Origin: Patescibacteria group bacterium | Lineage (GTDB): Bacteria; Patescibacteriota; Minisyncoccia; Minisyncoccales; JAHCRE01 | Direction of reading: 5' to 3' | DNA length: 57,773 nucleotides | NCBI GenBank assembly: GCA_020148025.1 | Contig: JAHCRH010000003.1 | Coordinates: forward strand, 1-57,773 | Shown: piece by piece, positions 23,977 to 31,807 of the stretch | Numbering within the stretch: position 1 is the stretch's first letter | Layout: each line of letters starts with the position of its first letter | Translations under genes and position numbers: made by a program | The notes under the pieces: generated by a model | Told to the model about the DNA's origin: nothing | Databases searched by the model: none | What the model saw: only the letters and a program-made list of their open reading frames with translations

Positions 23977-24615
23977 ATGAGGAAGAATCCTTACGCTGGT
24001 CAGTTTATTGTTTTTGAGGGGATTGAAGGAGCAGGAGGTGAAACTCAAAGCAAATTGTTATTTGACTTCTTTAAAGAACAAGGAAAGCAGGTCAAAAGAT
24101 TATCTTATCCTGATAACAAAGGACCAATCGGAGAATTGATTCATCGATTTCTTCATCGAGAATATGAGTTCTCACCCCGAGTTCAATTTTTACTCTATTT
24201 TTTGGATTTCTTAAAAGATAAACAAAAAATTGAAAAATGGCAAAGAGAAAAAATGGTTATTATTTCGGATAGATATTTTACTTCAACCTTGGCTTATCAA
24301 TGTGCTCAAAGCTTTCCCTTACAAGATGCTCTCAATATTGCTCAAATTTTTGAACTCCCCAAGCCAGATTTAGTAATTTATCTTAAGATTTCACCCAAAA
24401 CAGGAATTCAGAGAAAACTGAAAGAGAAAAATAATTTAGATAGACATGAGTCGAGTAAACAATTTATTGAAAGCGTGGCAGATTTTTATGAAAAATTGAT
24501 TAAAAATCAAATTTACAGTAAATGGGTGGTGGTAAGTGGGGAGAGAAGTATTAAGGAAGTATTTGAAGAAATTAAATTACAACTGAATTTTTTATATGAA
24601 AAACGTCGAGATTGA
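23977..24615 (+). CDS. tmk: Thymidylate kinase-like with atypical P-loop
   Basis: FIVFEGIEGAGGETQSKLLFDFF, ISDRYFTSTLAYQ, PDLVIYLKISPKTGIQRK. Confidence 0.85.
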   Translation: MRKNPYAGQFIVFEGIEGAGGETQSKLLFDFFKEQGKQVKRLSYPDNKGPIGELIHRFLHREYEFSPRVQFLLYFLDFLKDKQKIEKWQREKMVIISDRYFTSTLAYQCAQSFPLQDALNIAQIFELPKPDLVIYLKISPKTGIQRKLKEKNNLDRHESSKQFIESVADFYEKLIKNQIYSKWVVVSGERSIKEVFEEIKLQLNFLYEKRRD

Positions 24616-25144
24616 AGTCCGGAGTTTTATTACCAAAGAAGAATACAAAAGACTGCTTAAAAAATTTAATAAAAAAGCTAAATTTGTTAATTCAATAAAA
24701 GAAGAAACTGTTTACTTTAGTCTCAATGATAAAAAAGATCTCCGTCTTCGGTGCAATGAAAAAGAAGCCTTTCTTATTTTAAAGAAAGGAAAAATTCACG
24801 ACAATATTCGCCAAGAATTAAAGATAAGATTTGCCAGAGAAGACTTCGCAAAGCTCGAGGAGTTATTAAAAGCAATAGGTTTTAGGGCAAGAGTGAAATG
24901 GTTTCGTAAACGTCGAGTCTACTTATGGGACAAAATAAAAGTATTTCTTGACGACACAAAAAGTTATGGTTTTATCATTGAGTTGGAGAAAATTGGGAGA
25001 GCGGGGGAGGCAAAAAAGATTTATAAAAATTTAAAAAATAAGTTAAAATCTTTGGGGATAAAAATTACTCCCAAAAAGGTCTTTGATGAAAAATTTAAAT
25101 ACTATAAAGATAATTGGGAAAAAATTCTAAATTATATTAAATAA
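24596..25144 (+). CDS. CYTH-domain protein (class IV adenylate cyclase/thiamine-triphosphatase superfamily)
   Basis: NVEIEVRSFITKEEYKRLLKKF, LRLRCNEKEAFLILKKG, FLDDTKSYGFIIELEKIG. Confidence 0.85.
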   Translation: MKNVEIEVRSFITKEEYKRLLKKFNKKAKFVNSIKEETVYFSLNDKKDLRLRCNEKEAFLILKKGKIHDNIRQELKIRFAREDFAKLEELLKAIGFRARVKWFRKRRVYLWDKIKVFLDDTKSYGFIIELEKIGRAGEAKKIYKNLKNKLKSLGIKITPKKVFDEKFKYYKDNWEKILNYIK

Positions 25145-25196
25145 ATCAATAGGTGACTGTCACCATGAAGAAAGTTGTTGGTAAATTTTCAAAATC

Positions 25197-25859
25197 GTGC
25201 CAAATATGAATATTGCTAAGATCATTGATCACACTAACATAAAAGCCGACGCTACGGCGGAAAAAATAAAAAAGACTTGTCAGGAAGCCAAAAAATATAA
25301 CTTTCGAGGGGTTTGTATTAATCCAAATTGGGTAAAATTAGCAAAAAAAGAATTAAAAGATACTAACATTAAAGTTGTGGTTTTAGTTGATCCACCAATG
25401 GGAATTTCCCCTCATTCAAAAAGAATGAAAATCTGCCGGCGAGCTAAAAGAGATGGAGCTGATGAGTTGGATGTGGTGATGAATATCGTTGAGTTAAAAT
25501 ATCAAAGACATAAAAAGGTCTTGAAAGATTTAAAAGAAATTTCAAAAATTTTACCAACAAAAGTAATTATTGGCTCTGGTTTCTTAACCGATACTGAAAT
25601 CGAAAAGGCCTCTCAAATCGTTAAAAAATCTGGAGCTTTCTGTGTAAAAACCGCTACCGAAAGAGATCCCTTAGATAGATTTGAATTAAAAGAGAAAACC
25701 AAACATTTAAAAATTATGAGAAAATCAGCTCCCGGTCTTCTAATTAAAGCAGCAGGCTCTATCAGGACTTTGAAGGATTTAAAAATGATGTTAAAAGCCG
25801 GCGCAGACGTCATTGGAACAAGCTCAGGCGTGGAGATTATAAAAGAAGCTCAGAAATAA
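25197..25859 (+). CDS. deoC: Deoxyribose-phosphate aldolase
   Basis: IAKIIDHTNIKADAT, RAKRDGADELDVVMNI, FCVKTATER, LIKAAGSIRTLKDLKMMLKAGADVIGTSSGVEI. Confidence 0.92.
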   Translation: MPNMNIAKIIDHTNIKADATAEKIKKTCQEAKKYNFRGVCINPNWVKLAKKELKDTNIKVVVLVDPPMGISPHSKRMKICRRAKRDGADELDVVMNIVELKYQRHKKVLKDLKEISKILPTKVIIGSGFLTDTEIEKASQIVKKSGAFCVKTATERDPLDRFELKEKTKHLKIMRKSAPGLLIKAAGSIRTLKDLKMMLKAGADVIGTSSGVEIIKEAQK

Positions 25860-25891
25860 TTCCTTGGGGTCTGACCCTGTGGAAATTTCAT

Positions 25892-26695
25892 ATGAAAAAA
25901 CAAAGAGCCTTCACCCTAATTGAGCTTTTAGTAGTCATTGCTATTATCGGTCTTATAGCCAGCATCGTTTTGGTGAGTTTGAAAGGAGCGAGACAAAGAG
26001 CTAGAATTGCCGCCGCCTTACAGTTTTCAGATTCTCTAAGAGCCTCTTTATCTGATGCTCTTGTGAGCTGGTGGAATTTCAATGAAGGAGCAGGAGGTGC
26101 AGTTGGAGATACTTGGGGAGGAAATAATGGGACAATATTTGGTGCCACCTGGACAAAAGGAGTAGCAGGAGATGCTTTGAGTTTTGATGGAGATGATTAT
26201 GTTTCCATTCCCAATGTTCCAGATTTTAATTTGTATGACTTTACTCTTGAGGCCTGGGTTAAAACAAGTTATGCTGGCACAATAATATCAAGGGGTCAGT
26301 TCATGACTTTTTATAATTTATATATTAATGAAGGAGGAAGTCACCATGGAAAAGCATCATTTGCTCTATTTGGTGGTGATCTCATTAATCTACATGGTTC
26401 TTTGGTAAACGATGGAACCTGGCACCATCTAGTAGGGACTTTTGAGCAGGCAACACATACAGTAAGGTTGTATGTTGATGCAGAACTGGTTGATTCTGAT
26501 ACTAATATGAATGTGACAAATCCAAATGGAGCATCCAACCTTTTTATAGAAAAGGAAGCTGCTTGGTGGGCTTTGGGAGAATGGATGGTGGGAGAGATCG
26601 ACGAGCCTCGCATTTACAACCGTTCCCTCACTGCCTTAGAAATTCAAAAAAGATATGTTGAAGGATTAAAGAAATTTAAGTTAGTTAAAGAATAA
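25892..26695 (+). CDS. Type IV pilin-like + LamG domain protein (paralog of 13562-14335)
   Basis: QRAFTLIELLVVIAIIGLIASIVLVSLKGARQRARIA; GAVGDTWGGNNGTIFGATWTKGVAGDALSFDGDDYVSIP. Confidence 0.87.
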   Translation: MKKQRAFTLIELLVVIAIIGLIASIVLVSLKGARQRARIAAALQFSDSLRASLSDALVSWWNFNEGAGGAVGDTWGGNNGTIFGATWTKGVAGDALSFDGDDYVSIPNVPDFNLYDFTLEAWVKTSYAGTIISRGQFMTFYNLYINEGGSHHGKASFALFGGDLINLHGSLVNDGTWHHLVGTFEQATHTVRLYVDAELVDSDTNMNVTNPNGASNLFIEKEAAWWALGEWMVGEIDEPRIYNRSLTALEIQKRYVEGLKKFKLVKE

Positions 26696-26768
26696 ATCGC
26701 CACGGGGTCTTGACCCCGCGGGATCAAAAAATGTCCGGGGTCAGACCCCGGAAAATTAGTAATTTAAT

Positions 26769-28235
26769 ATGGTTAAATATCAGCCAGTAATTGGCCTGGA
26801 AATTCATGTTGAATTGAATACAAAATCAAAGATGTTTTGTAGTTGTCCTAATGATCCTGATGAGCGTCATCCGAATGTTAATATATGTCCAATATGCCTT
26901 GGACACCCGGGGGTACTTCCAGTGATAAATGAAGAAGCAGTTAAAAAGGTAATAAAGACTGGTCTAGCCTTAAATTGCAAAATTCCTGAATATTCCAAAT
27001 TTGATCGAAAAAATTATTTTTATCCTGATTTGCCAAAGGGATACCAGATTTCTCAATATGATACGCCACTTTGTGAAGATGGATTTTTGATGATAAATGG
27101 AAGGAAAATTAGAGTCAAAAGAGTCCATTTAGAAGAAGATACAGGCAGATTAATTCACGAAAAAGATTATTCTTTGGTTGATTTTAACCGAGCTGGAATT
27201 CCTTTAATGGAATTGGTAACTGAACCAGATTTGAGATCAGTAAAAGAGGCTAGGAAATTTGCCGAAGAATTCCAGTTGATTTTAAGATATTTAGGTGTTT
27301 CCAATGCCGATATGGAGAAAGGACAACTTCGTGTTGAAGCGAATGTATCGCTTCAAGCGACAAGCGACAAGCGACAAGTGACAAGGGAACTGGGAACAAA
27401 AGTGGAAATTAAAAATCTAAATTCTTTTCGAGCTTTAGTAAGAGCATTAAATTATGAAATTGAAAGACAGGAAAAAATTTTAAAGGCAGGCAAAAAGGTT
27501 ATTCAGGAAACTAGGGGCTGGAATGAAATCAGAGGAGCGACTTTATCTCAGAGAGAAAAAGAGGAGGCTCATGATTATCGCTATTTTCCTGAACCAGATT
27601 TACCGCCCCTTCGTTTTACAAAAGAAGAGATTGAGAAAATTAGAGCTGAAATTCCCGAGCTTCCTCAGCAGAGAAGAAAAAGACTTAAAAAAGAATACAA
27701 ACTCAAAAATTTAGAAACCGAGTTTTTTGTTCAAAATAAAGATTTAGGAGAATATTTTGAAAAAGTGGTCAGTGAGTTTGAACCAGGACTTTCTCATGAG
27801 AAACTTTTGAAATTGATAAAATTAGCTTCAAATTATCTGATTACTGATTTACAGGGATTATTGAAAGGGGCTTCGGTTTCTGGTGAAGATTTCTTAATAA
27901 CTCCTGAAAATTTTTCTGAGTTTGTTATTTTGATTGCTGAGGAAAAAATTTCAAGTAAAATCGCCAAAATCACACTTGAGGGAATGTTTAAAACAGGAGC
28001 CGATCCCTCCCATATTATCGAAGAAAAAGAACTATCATTAATGATAGATGAAGTTGAAATTGAGAAGATTGTCAAGGAAGTCATTTCAAAAAACCAAAAA
28101 GCAGTTTTAGATTTTAAAAAAGGAAAGGAAAACGCTTTGCAATTTTTAATCGGGCAGGTGATGACAGCTACCAGAGGAAGAGCCAATCCTAAAATCGTCA
28201 GCAAGATATTGCACAAAGTCTTGAGAAAGTTATAA
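26769..28235 (+). CDS. gatB: Asp/Glu-tRNA(Asn/Gln) amidotransferase subunit B
   Basis: VIGLEIHVELNTKSKMFCSCPND, LPKGYQISQYDTPLC, LMELVTEPDLRSVKEA. Confidence 0.97.
   Translation: MVKYQPVIGLEIHVELNTKSKMFCSCPNDPDERHPNVNICPICLGHPGVLPVINEEAVKKVIKTGLALNCKIPEYSKFDRKNYFYPDLPKGYQISQYDTPLCEDGFLMINGRKIRVKRVHLEEDTGRLIHEKDYSLVDFNRAGIPLMELVTEPDLRSVKEARKFAEEFQLILRYLGVSNADMEKGQLRVEANVSLQATSDKRQVTRELGTKVEIKNLNSFRALVRALNYEIERQEKILKAGKKVIQETRGWNEIRGATLSQREKEEAHDYRYFPEPDLPPLRFTKEEIEKIRAEIPELPQQRRKRLKKEYKLKNLETEFFVQNKDLGEYFEKVVSEFEPGLSHEKLLKLIKLASNYLITDLQGLLKGASVSGEDFLITPENFSEFVILIAEEKISSKIAKITLEGMFKTGADPSHIIEEKELSLMIDEVEIEKIVKEVISKNQKAVLDFKKGKENALQFLIGQVMTATRGRANPKIVSKILHKVLRKL
27354..27385 (+). repeat. Heptamer repeat (CAAGCGA)x3-CAAGTGA-CAAG inside gatB
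   Basis: Direct reading. Confidence 0.95.
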
Positions 28236-28272
28236 TGAAGATGGTTCCTTAAATCTTAGGGGGTGATAAGGC

Positions 28273-28686
28273 TTGAAATTGGAACCGAGAGATTTAGAGG
28301 AGGTGATGAGAGAAGTAGAGTTAATGGAAATCAGGAAAAAAAGAAGGATAGATCCTAAAATTAGGGATCTGGTAATAGGTCTTCGTCGGTGGGGTATAAA
28401 TACTGGGATGTCCTGTCAGGGTGATTATGAGAGATTTCCATTTCCCTGGATAGATATTTCTTCCAAAGATACACGGAAACTACTTGCGATATGCGGCTGG
28501 TATAACGTCCAGAAAAGACCATTTCTAGAGACAATCAAATGGGTGATACTACCAATGACCTGGCCCTCAGGAAAGATATCTATTCGATTGGTGCCAAGAG
28601 GAGAAGAGTCCTTGGAAAAACTTCAGGAAAGTGCTATTGAGTTCGGTAAGTTCTTGCAAAAACTTCCTGAACTTCCCCTTTTTTAA
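28273..28686 (+). CDS. Hypothetical protein
   Basis: Open frame with upstream AGGGGGTGATAA and downstream terminator; GINTGMSCQGDYERFPFPWIDI. Confidence 0.65.
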   Translation: MKLEPRDLEEVMREVELMEIRKKRRIDPKIRDLVIGLRRWGINTGMSCQGDYERFPFPWIDISSKDTRKLLAICGWYNVQKRPFLETIKWVILPMTWPSGKISIRLVPRGEESLEKLQESAIEFGKFLQKLPELPLF

Positions 28687-28721
28687 AAAAAGAGCCAGTT
28701 TTCAAACTGCTCTCTTTTTAT
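28686..28721 (+). terminator. Intrinsic terminator
   Basis: AAAGAGCCAGTTT-TC-AAACTGCTCTCTTTTTA. Confidence 0.75.
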
Positions 28722-28742
28722 TGCGGAATTTGGATATTCCTC

Positions 28743-28772
28743 TTGACAAACTAAATGCAGTTGCTATAATAG
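28743..28772 (+). promoter_or_regulatory. Consensus sigma70-like promoter TTGACA...TATAAT
   Basis: CTTGACAAACTAAATGCAGTTGCTATAATAG. Confidence 0.8.
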
Positions 28773-28803
28773 GAACACGAATAAAAAGGAGGTGAATGAC
28801 TAT

Positions 28804-28950
28804 ATGAGTAGCGATTGGTGGATACCTTTGGTGCAACTTGCTGTCGGCGTGTGGACGATGGTTGTCGCTCCGATACTTGCTTTCCAATGGATGAAGGGAT
28901 ACAACGACAGTAAGAGAATAAAGGCAAAAAACGACAACGACAAGAGCTAA
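28804..28950 (+). CDS. 48-aa single-TM small protein MSSDWWIPLVQLAVGVWTMVVAPILAFQWMKGYNDSKRIKAKNDNDKS
   Basis: Perfect promoter, AAGGAGGTGA Shine-Dalgarno, downstream terminator; below ORF-track cutoff. Confidence 0.7.
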   Translation: MSSDWWIPLVQLAVGVWTMVVAPILAFQWMKGYNDSKRIKAKNDNDKS

Positions 28951-29061
28951 GCAGCAAACTACGGAAATAAGAAGAAAATGGGACGAAGAGAGAAAGGAGA
29001 AGTCTCTTTTCGCTTTAGAGAGATACGTTAAAGTATCTGTTTTCACCTCCGATAATAGTTC

Positions 29062-29092
29062 TTTAAGGAAGGAACGCTTTACCTTCCTTTTA
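29062..29092 (+). terminator. Intrinsic terminator
   Basis: AAGGAAGG-AACGCTTTA-CCTTCCTTTTAATTTT. Confidence 0.65.
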
Positions 29093-30037
29093 ATTTTGAA
29101 GAAATTTCCTTGCTAATTTTTCTGCTCTTTGATAATTTCTTACCCAATGAATTCTTTTGCCTCTTTTAAACCAGGTTATTTGTCTTTTGGCAAGTTGTAA
29201 TGTGTGAAGTATGATTTTTTCTCTTAATTCTTTTTCATTAATTTTTTTGTTGAAATATTCCTGCCATTCCTGATATCCAATTGTTTGCATTGAGGAGATA
29301 TTCCAACCATATTTTTCAACTAAATCTTTCACCTCTTTTTCCAGACCTAATTTAAACATTCTTTTTACTCTTTTCTCAATTCTCTTTTTTAATTCAGTTT
29401 TTGGCAGTTTTATTCCAATCTGCAAAATATCAAAAAAAGGTTCCCCCTTTTTTCTTTGTTGCCAGAATGGTTTTTTTGTAGCTTTACAAACCTCAATTGC
29501 TCTAATTAACCTCCTCTTATTTTCTTTATCAATAAATTTAGCACCAAGAGAATCTAATTTTTTATAAATTTTGAATAACTCTTCATTACTTTTTTTCTCC
29601 AATTTTTCTCTTAACTCCTTTTTAGCAGGAACTCTCGGGAAATCAATATTATCAACAATTGCTTGAATATAAAGACCGGTTCCTCCAACCAAAAATGGCA
29701 ATTTCCCTCGCTCTTGAATATTTTTAATAGCTTTTATTGCCAATTTTTTATAAATCGCCACATTAAACTCTTCATCAGGATTAACGATGTCTATCATGTA
29801 GTGGGGGACACCTTTAGCTATATATCCTTGTCTCTTGTCTCTTGTCTCTTGTTGCCTTGGTGGCTTCGCCGTTCCGATGTCCATTTCTCTATAAACTTGT
29901 CTTGAATCAGCCGAAAGAATCTCACCATTGAATTTTTTGGCCAATTTAATTGCCAATTCTGTTTTTCCAATAGCGGTGGGACCCAAAACGACAATTAATT
30001 TAGTTAATTTTTGAGAAATCAACTTAAAATTTGACAT
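29090..30037 (-). CDS. miaA: tRNA dimethylallyltransferase
   Basis: LIVVLGPTAIGKTELAIKLAKKFNGEILSADSRQVYREMDIGTAKP, PFLVGGTGLYIQAI. Confidence 0.96.
   Translation of the reverse strand: MSNFKLISQKLTKLIVVLGPTAIGKTELAIKLAKKFNGEILSADSRQVYREMDIGTAKPPRQQETRDKRQGYIAKGVPHYMIDIVNPDEEFNVAIYKKLAIKAIKNIQERGKLPFLVGGTGLYIQAIVDNIDFPRVPAKKELREKLEKKSNEELFKIYKKLDSLGAKFIDKENKRRLIRAIEVCKATKKPFWQQRKKGEPFFDILQIGIKLPKTELKKRIEKRVKRMFKLGLEKEVKDLVEKYGWNISSMQTIGYQEWQEYFNKKINEKELREKIILHTLQLAKRQITWFKRGKRIHWVRNYQRAEKLARKFLQN
29826..29853 (-). repeat. Heptamer repeat inside miaA (plus strand (CTTGTCT)x3-CTTGTTG)
   Basis: Direct reading. Confidence 0.95.
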
Positions 30038-30095
30038 GGTATCTGTTTTAAGCTATTATAACATGGCTATTTAAGTTAAAAGGAGGGAAAGTAAA

Positions 30096-30311
30096 TTGGG
30101 AGTCCTTAATAGATTTAAGGAGAAAAAGAAGAAAGGAGAGGTGAAGCAAGAAAACGTAAAGGAAGAAGAGAAAACAGAAGTTCTTATGAGCCAAGGAAAG
30201 AAAGAGAAATGTAAGAAATGTGGGAAGAGGGATGCTACAGAAGAAGATGGCCTATGTGATCCTTGCAGATTTTTGGCAGTTTTAAACACGATGACAGAGA
30301 AAAAAGGGTAA
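30096..30311 (+). CDS. 71-aa charged small zinc-ribbon protein (CKKCGKR...CDPC)
   Basis: AAAGGAGGG SD upstream of TTG start; two CxxC motifs; terminator downstream. Confidence 0.65.
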   Translation: MGVLNRFKEKKKKGEVKQENVKEEEKTEVLMSQGKKEKCKKCGKRDATEEDGLCDPCRFLAVLNTMTEKKG

Positions 30312-30335
30312 TGATTGATGCAATAGCGATAAACT

Positions 30336-30371
30336 AGAGCCTTAGCTTGCAAAACTAAGGCTTCTTTTTAT
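30336..30371 (+). terminator. Intrinsic terminator
   Basis: AGCCTTAG-CTTGCAAAA-CTAAGGCTTCTTTTTA. Confidence 0.75.
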
Positions 30372-31718
30372 TTATATTAAGATTCCTCTTAATCCCCAAG
30401 GGAGAGCATCGATGATTTTCACTTTGGCAAATTGACCTGGTTTGATTGTTAATTGCCGATTGTTAATTGTTGATTGAACTTTAACTGTCTTATAGGTCCG
30501 TGTTTTACCTAAAAATATTCGTGATTCATTATTCATGATTCGTGATTCATTCACTAGAACTTCAACTTCTTTTCCAATATATTTTTTATTTTTTTCTAGA
30601 GTAGCTTCTTTTAAAATTTCGGTTAAAGTTTTCCACCTTCTCTTTTTTTCTTGAGGCGGGACATCATCTTTAAACTTTGCTGCGGTAGTGCCAGCTCGAG
30701 GAGAATATCTGGCAATATAAGCCATATCAAACCTTATTTCTTTAAAAAGTTTTGCTGTATTTTGAAATTGTTTTTCAGTTTCTCCTGGAAAACCAACAAT
30801 AACATCAGTAGATAAAGAAATTTCAGGAATTTTTTTTCTAATTTTTTTGACTATGTTTTTATATTGCTCAATTATATAAGGCCTGTTCATTCTTTTTAAA
30901 ATCTCATTATCGCCTGATTGGACAGGTAGATTTAAATACTCAGTCACTTTTTCACATTTAGCCATTACATTAATTAATTCATCAGAGAAATCCCTTGGAT
31001 GAGAAGAGGTAAAACGAATCCAAAAATTGCCTTCAATATCATCTACCATCTTTAGAAGCTTTGGGAAATTAACTTCCTTGTCGCTTGTCGCTTGTTGCTT
31101 GTCGCTGAGATAGCTATTAACGTTTTGGCCAAGAAGCCAAATTTCTTTAAAACCTCTCTTTATTAGATTTTTTATTTCAGATAAGATCTCTTCAGCAGGT
31201 CTTGAAATTTCTGGCCCCCTTACATAAGGAACAACACAAAATGAGCAAAAATTGTTACATCCGGTCATAATTGGAACATAAGCTGAAAAATTATTTGAGT
31301 ATTTTTGTTTTTCTTTTAAATAATAGGCATTGAATTTCTCATTAAATTTTTCTTCTCTTGGATTCGGATAGTAAAAATATTGCGCTTTTTTCAAAAATTT
31401 CGGCCAATAAAAAAGGACTTTGATCGGTAAAATAAAATCAAATTTGTTTTTGAATTTTTTAAGATCGGATTTTAAAATACATCCTGTTAAAATAGTTTGT
31501 AGTTTGTAGTTTGTAGTTTGTAGTTTTTTGAATTTTGGTAAAAGTCCATAGACTCTATCAACTGCTGATTGTCTGACAGAGCACATATTGACCAAAATTA
31601 AATCTGCCTCATTAATTTTTAAAGCTTTTTCATAATTCATTTTCTCTAAAACTGCAGCAATTCTTTCAGAATCGCTTCTATTCATTTGACATCCGTAAGT
31701 TATAATAAAATAATTCAT
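30372..31718 (-). CDS. miaB: tRNA-2-methylthio-N6-dimethylallyladenosine synthase-like (MiaB family radical SAM)
   Basis: YFIITYGCQMNRSDSERI, PIMTGCNNFCSFCVVPYVRGPEISRP, EIWLLGQNVNSY, LSTDVIVGFPGETEKQF. Confidence 0.95.
   Translation of the reverse strand: MNYFIITYGCQMNRSDSERIAAVLEKMNYEKALKINEADLILVNMCSVRQSAVDRVYGLLPKFKKLQTTNYKLQTILTGCILKSDLKKFKNKFDFILPIKVLFYWPKFLKKAQYFYYPNPREEKFNEKFNAYYLKEKQKYSNNFSAYVPIMTGCNNFCSFCVVPYVRGPEISRPAEEILSEIKNLIKRGFKEIWLLGQNVNSYLSDKQQATSDKEVNFPKLLKMVDDIEGNFWIRFTSSHPRDFSDELINVMAKCEKVTEYLNLPVQSGDNEILKRMNRPYIIEQYKNIVKKIRKKIPEISLSTDVIVGFPGETEKQFQNTAKLFKEIRFDMAYIARYSPRAGTTAAKFKDDVPPQEKKRRWKTLTEILKEATLEKNKKYIGKEVEVLVNESRIMNNESRIFLGKTRTYKTVKVQSTINNRQLTIKPGQFAKVKIIDALPWGLRGILI
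30446..30476 (-). repeat. Heptad repeat in miaB C-terminus (TTGTTAA-TTGCCGA-TTGTTAA-TTGTTGA)
   Basis: Direct reading, plus-strand orientation. Confidence 0.85.
30517..30551 (-). repeat. Heptad repeat in miaB C-terminus (ATTCGTG-ATTCATT-ATTCATG-ATTCGTG-ATTCATT)
   Basis: Direct reading, plus-strand orientation. Confidence 0.88.
31077..31104 (-). repeat. Heptamer repeat in miaB (CTTGTCG-CTTGTCG-CTTGTTG-CTTGTCG)
   Basis: Direct reading, plus-strand orientation. Confidence 0.95.
31495..31526 (-). repeat. Heptamer repeat in miaB (GTTTGTA)x4
   Basis: Direct reading, plus-strand orientation. Confidence 0.95.
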
Positions 31719-31807
31719 ACCCCTTATTTCAGTTTTTTTATCTATTTCAATTCAAAGCCCCACCGAAGCGGGGCTTTCAGGTCAAATCTTCAGAGAATCA
31801 ATCAAAT

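Noticed and set aside
28702-29046. Minus-strand ORFs 28702-29046 and 28751-28957
   Set aside because: Opposite strand has a consensus promoter, SD, small ORF and terminator; the antisense translations are low-complexity and lack signals.
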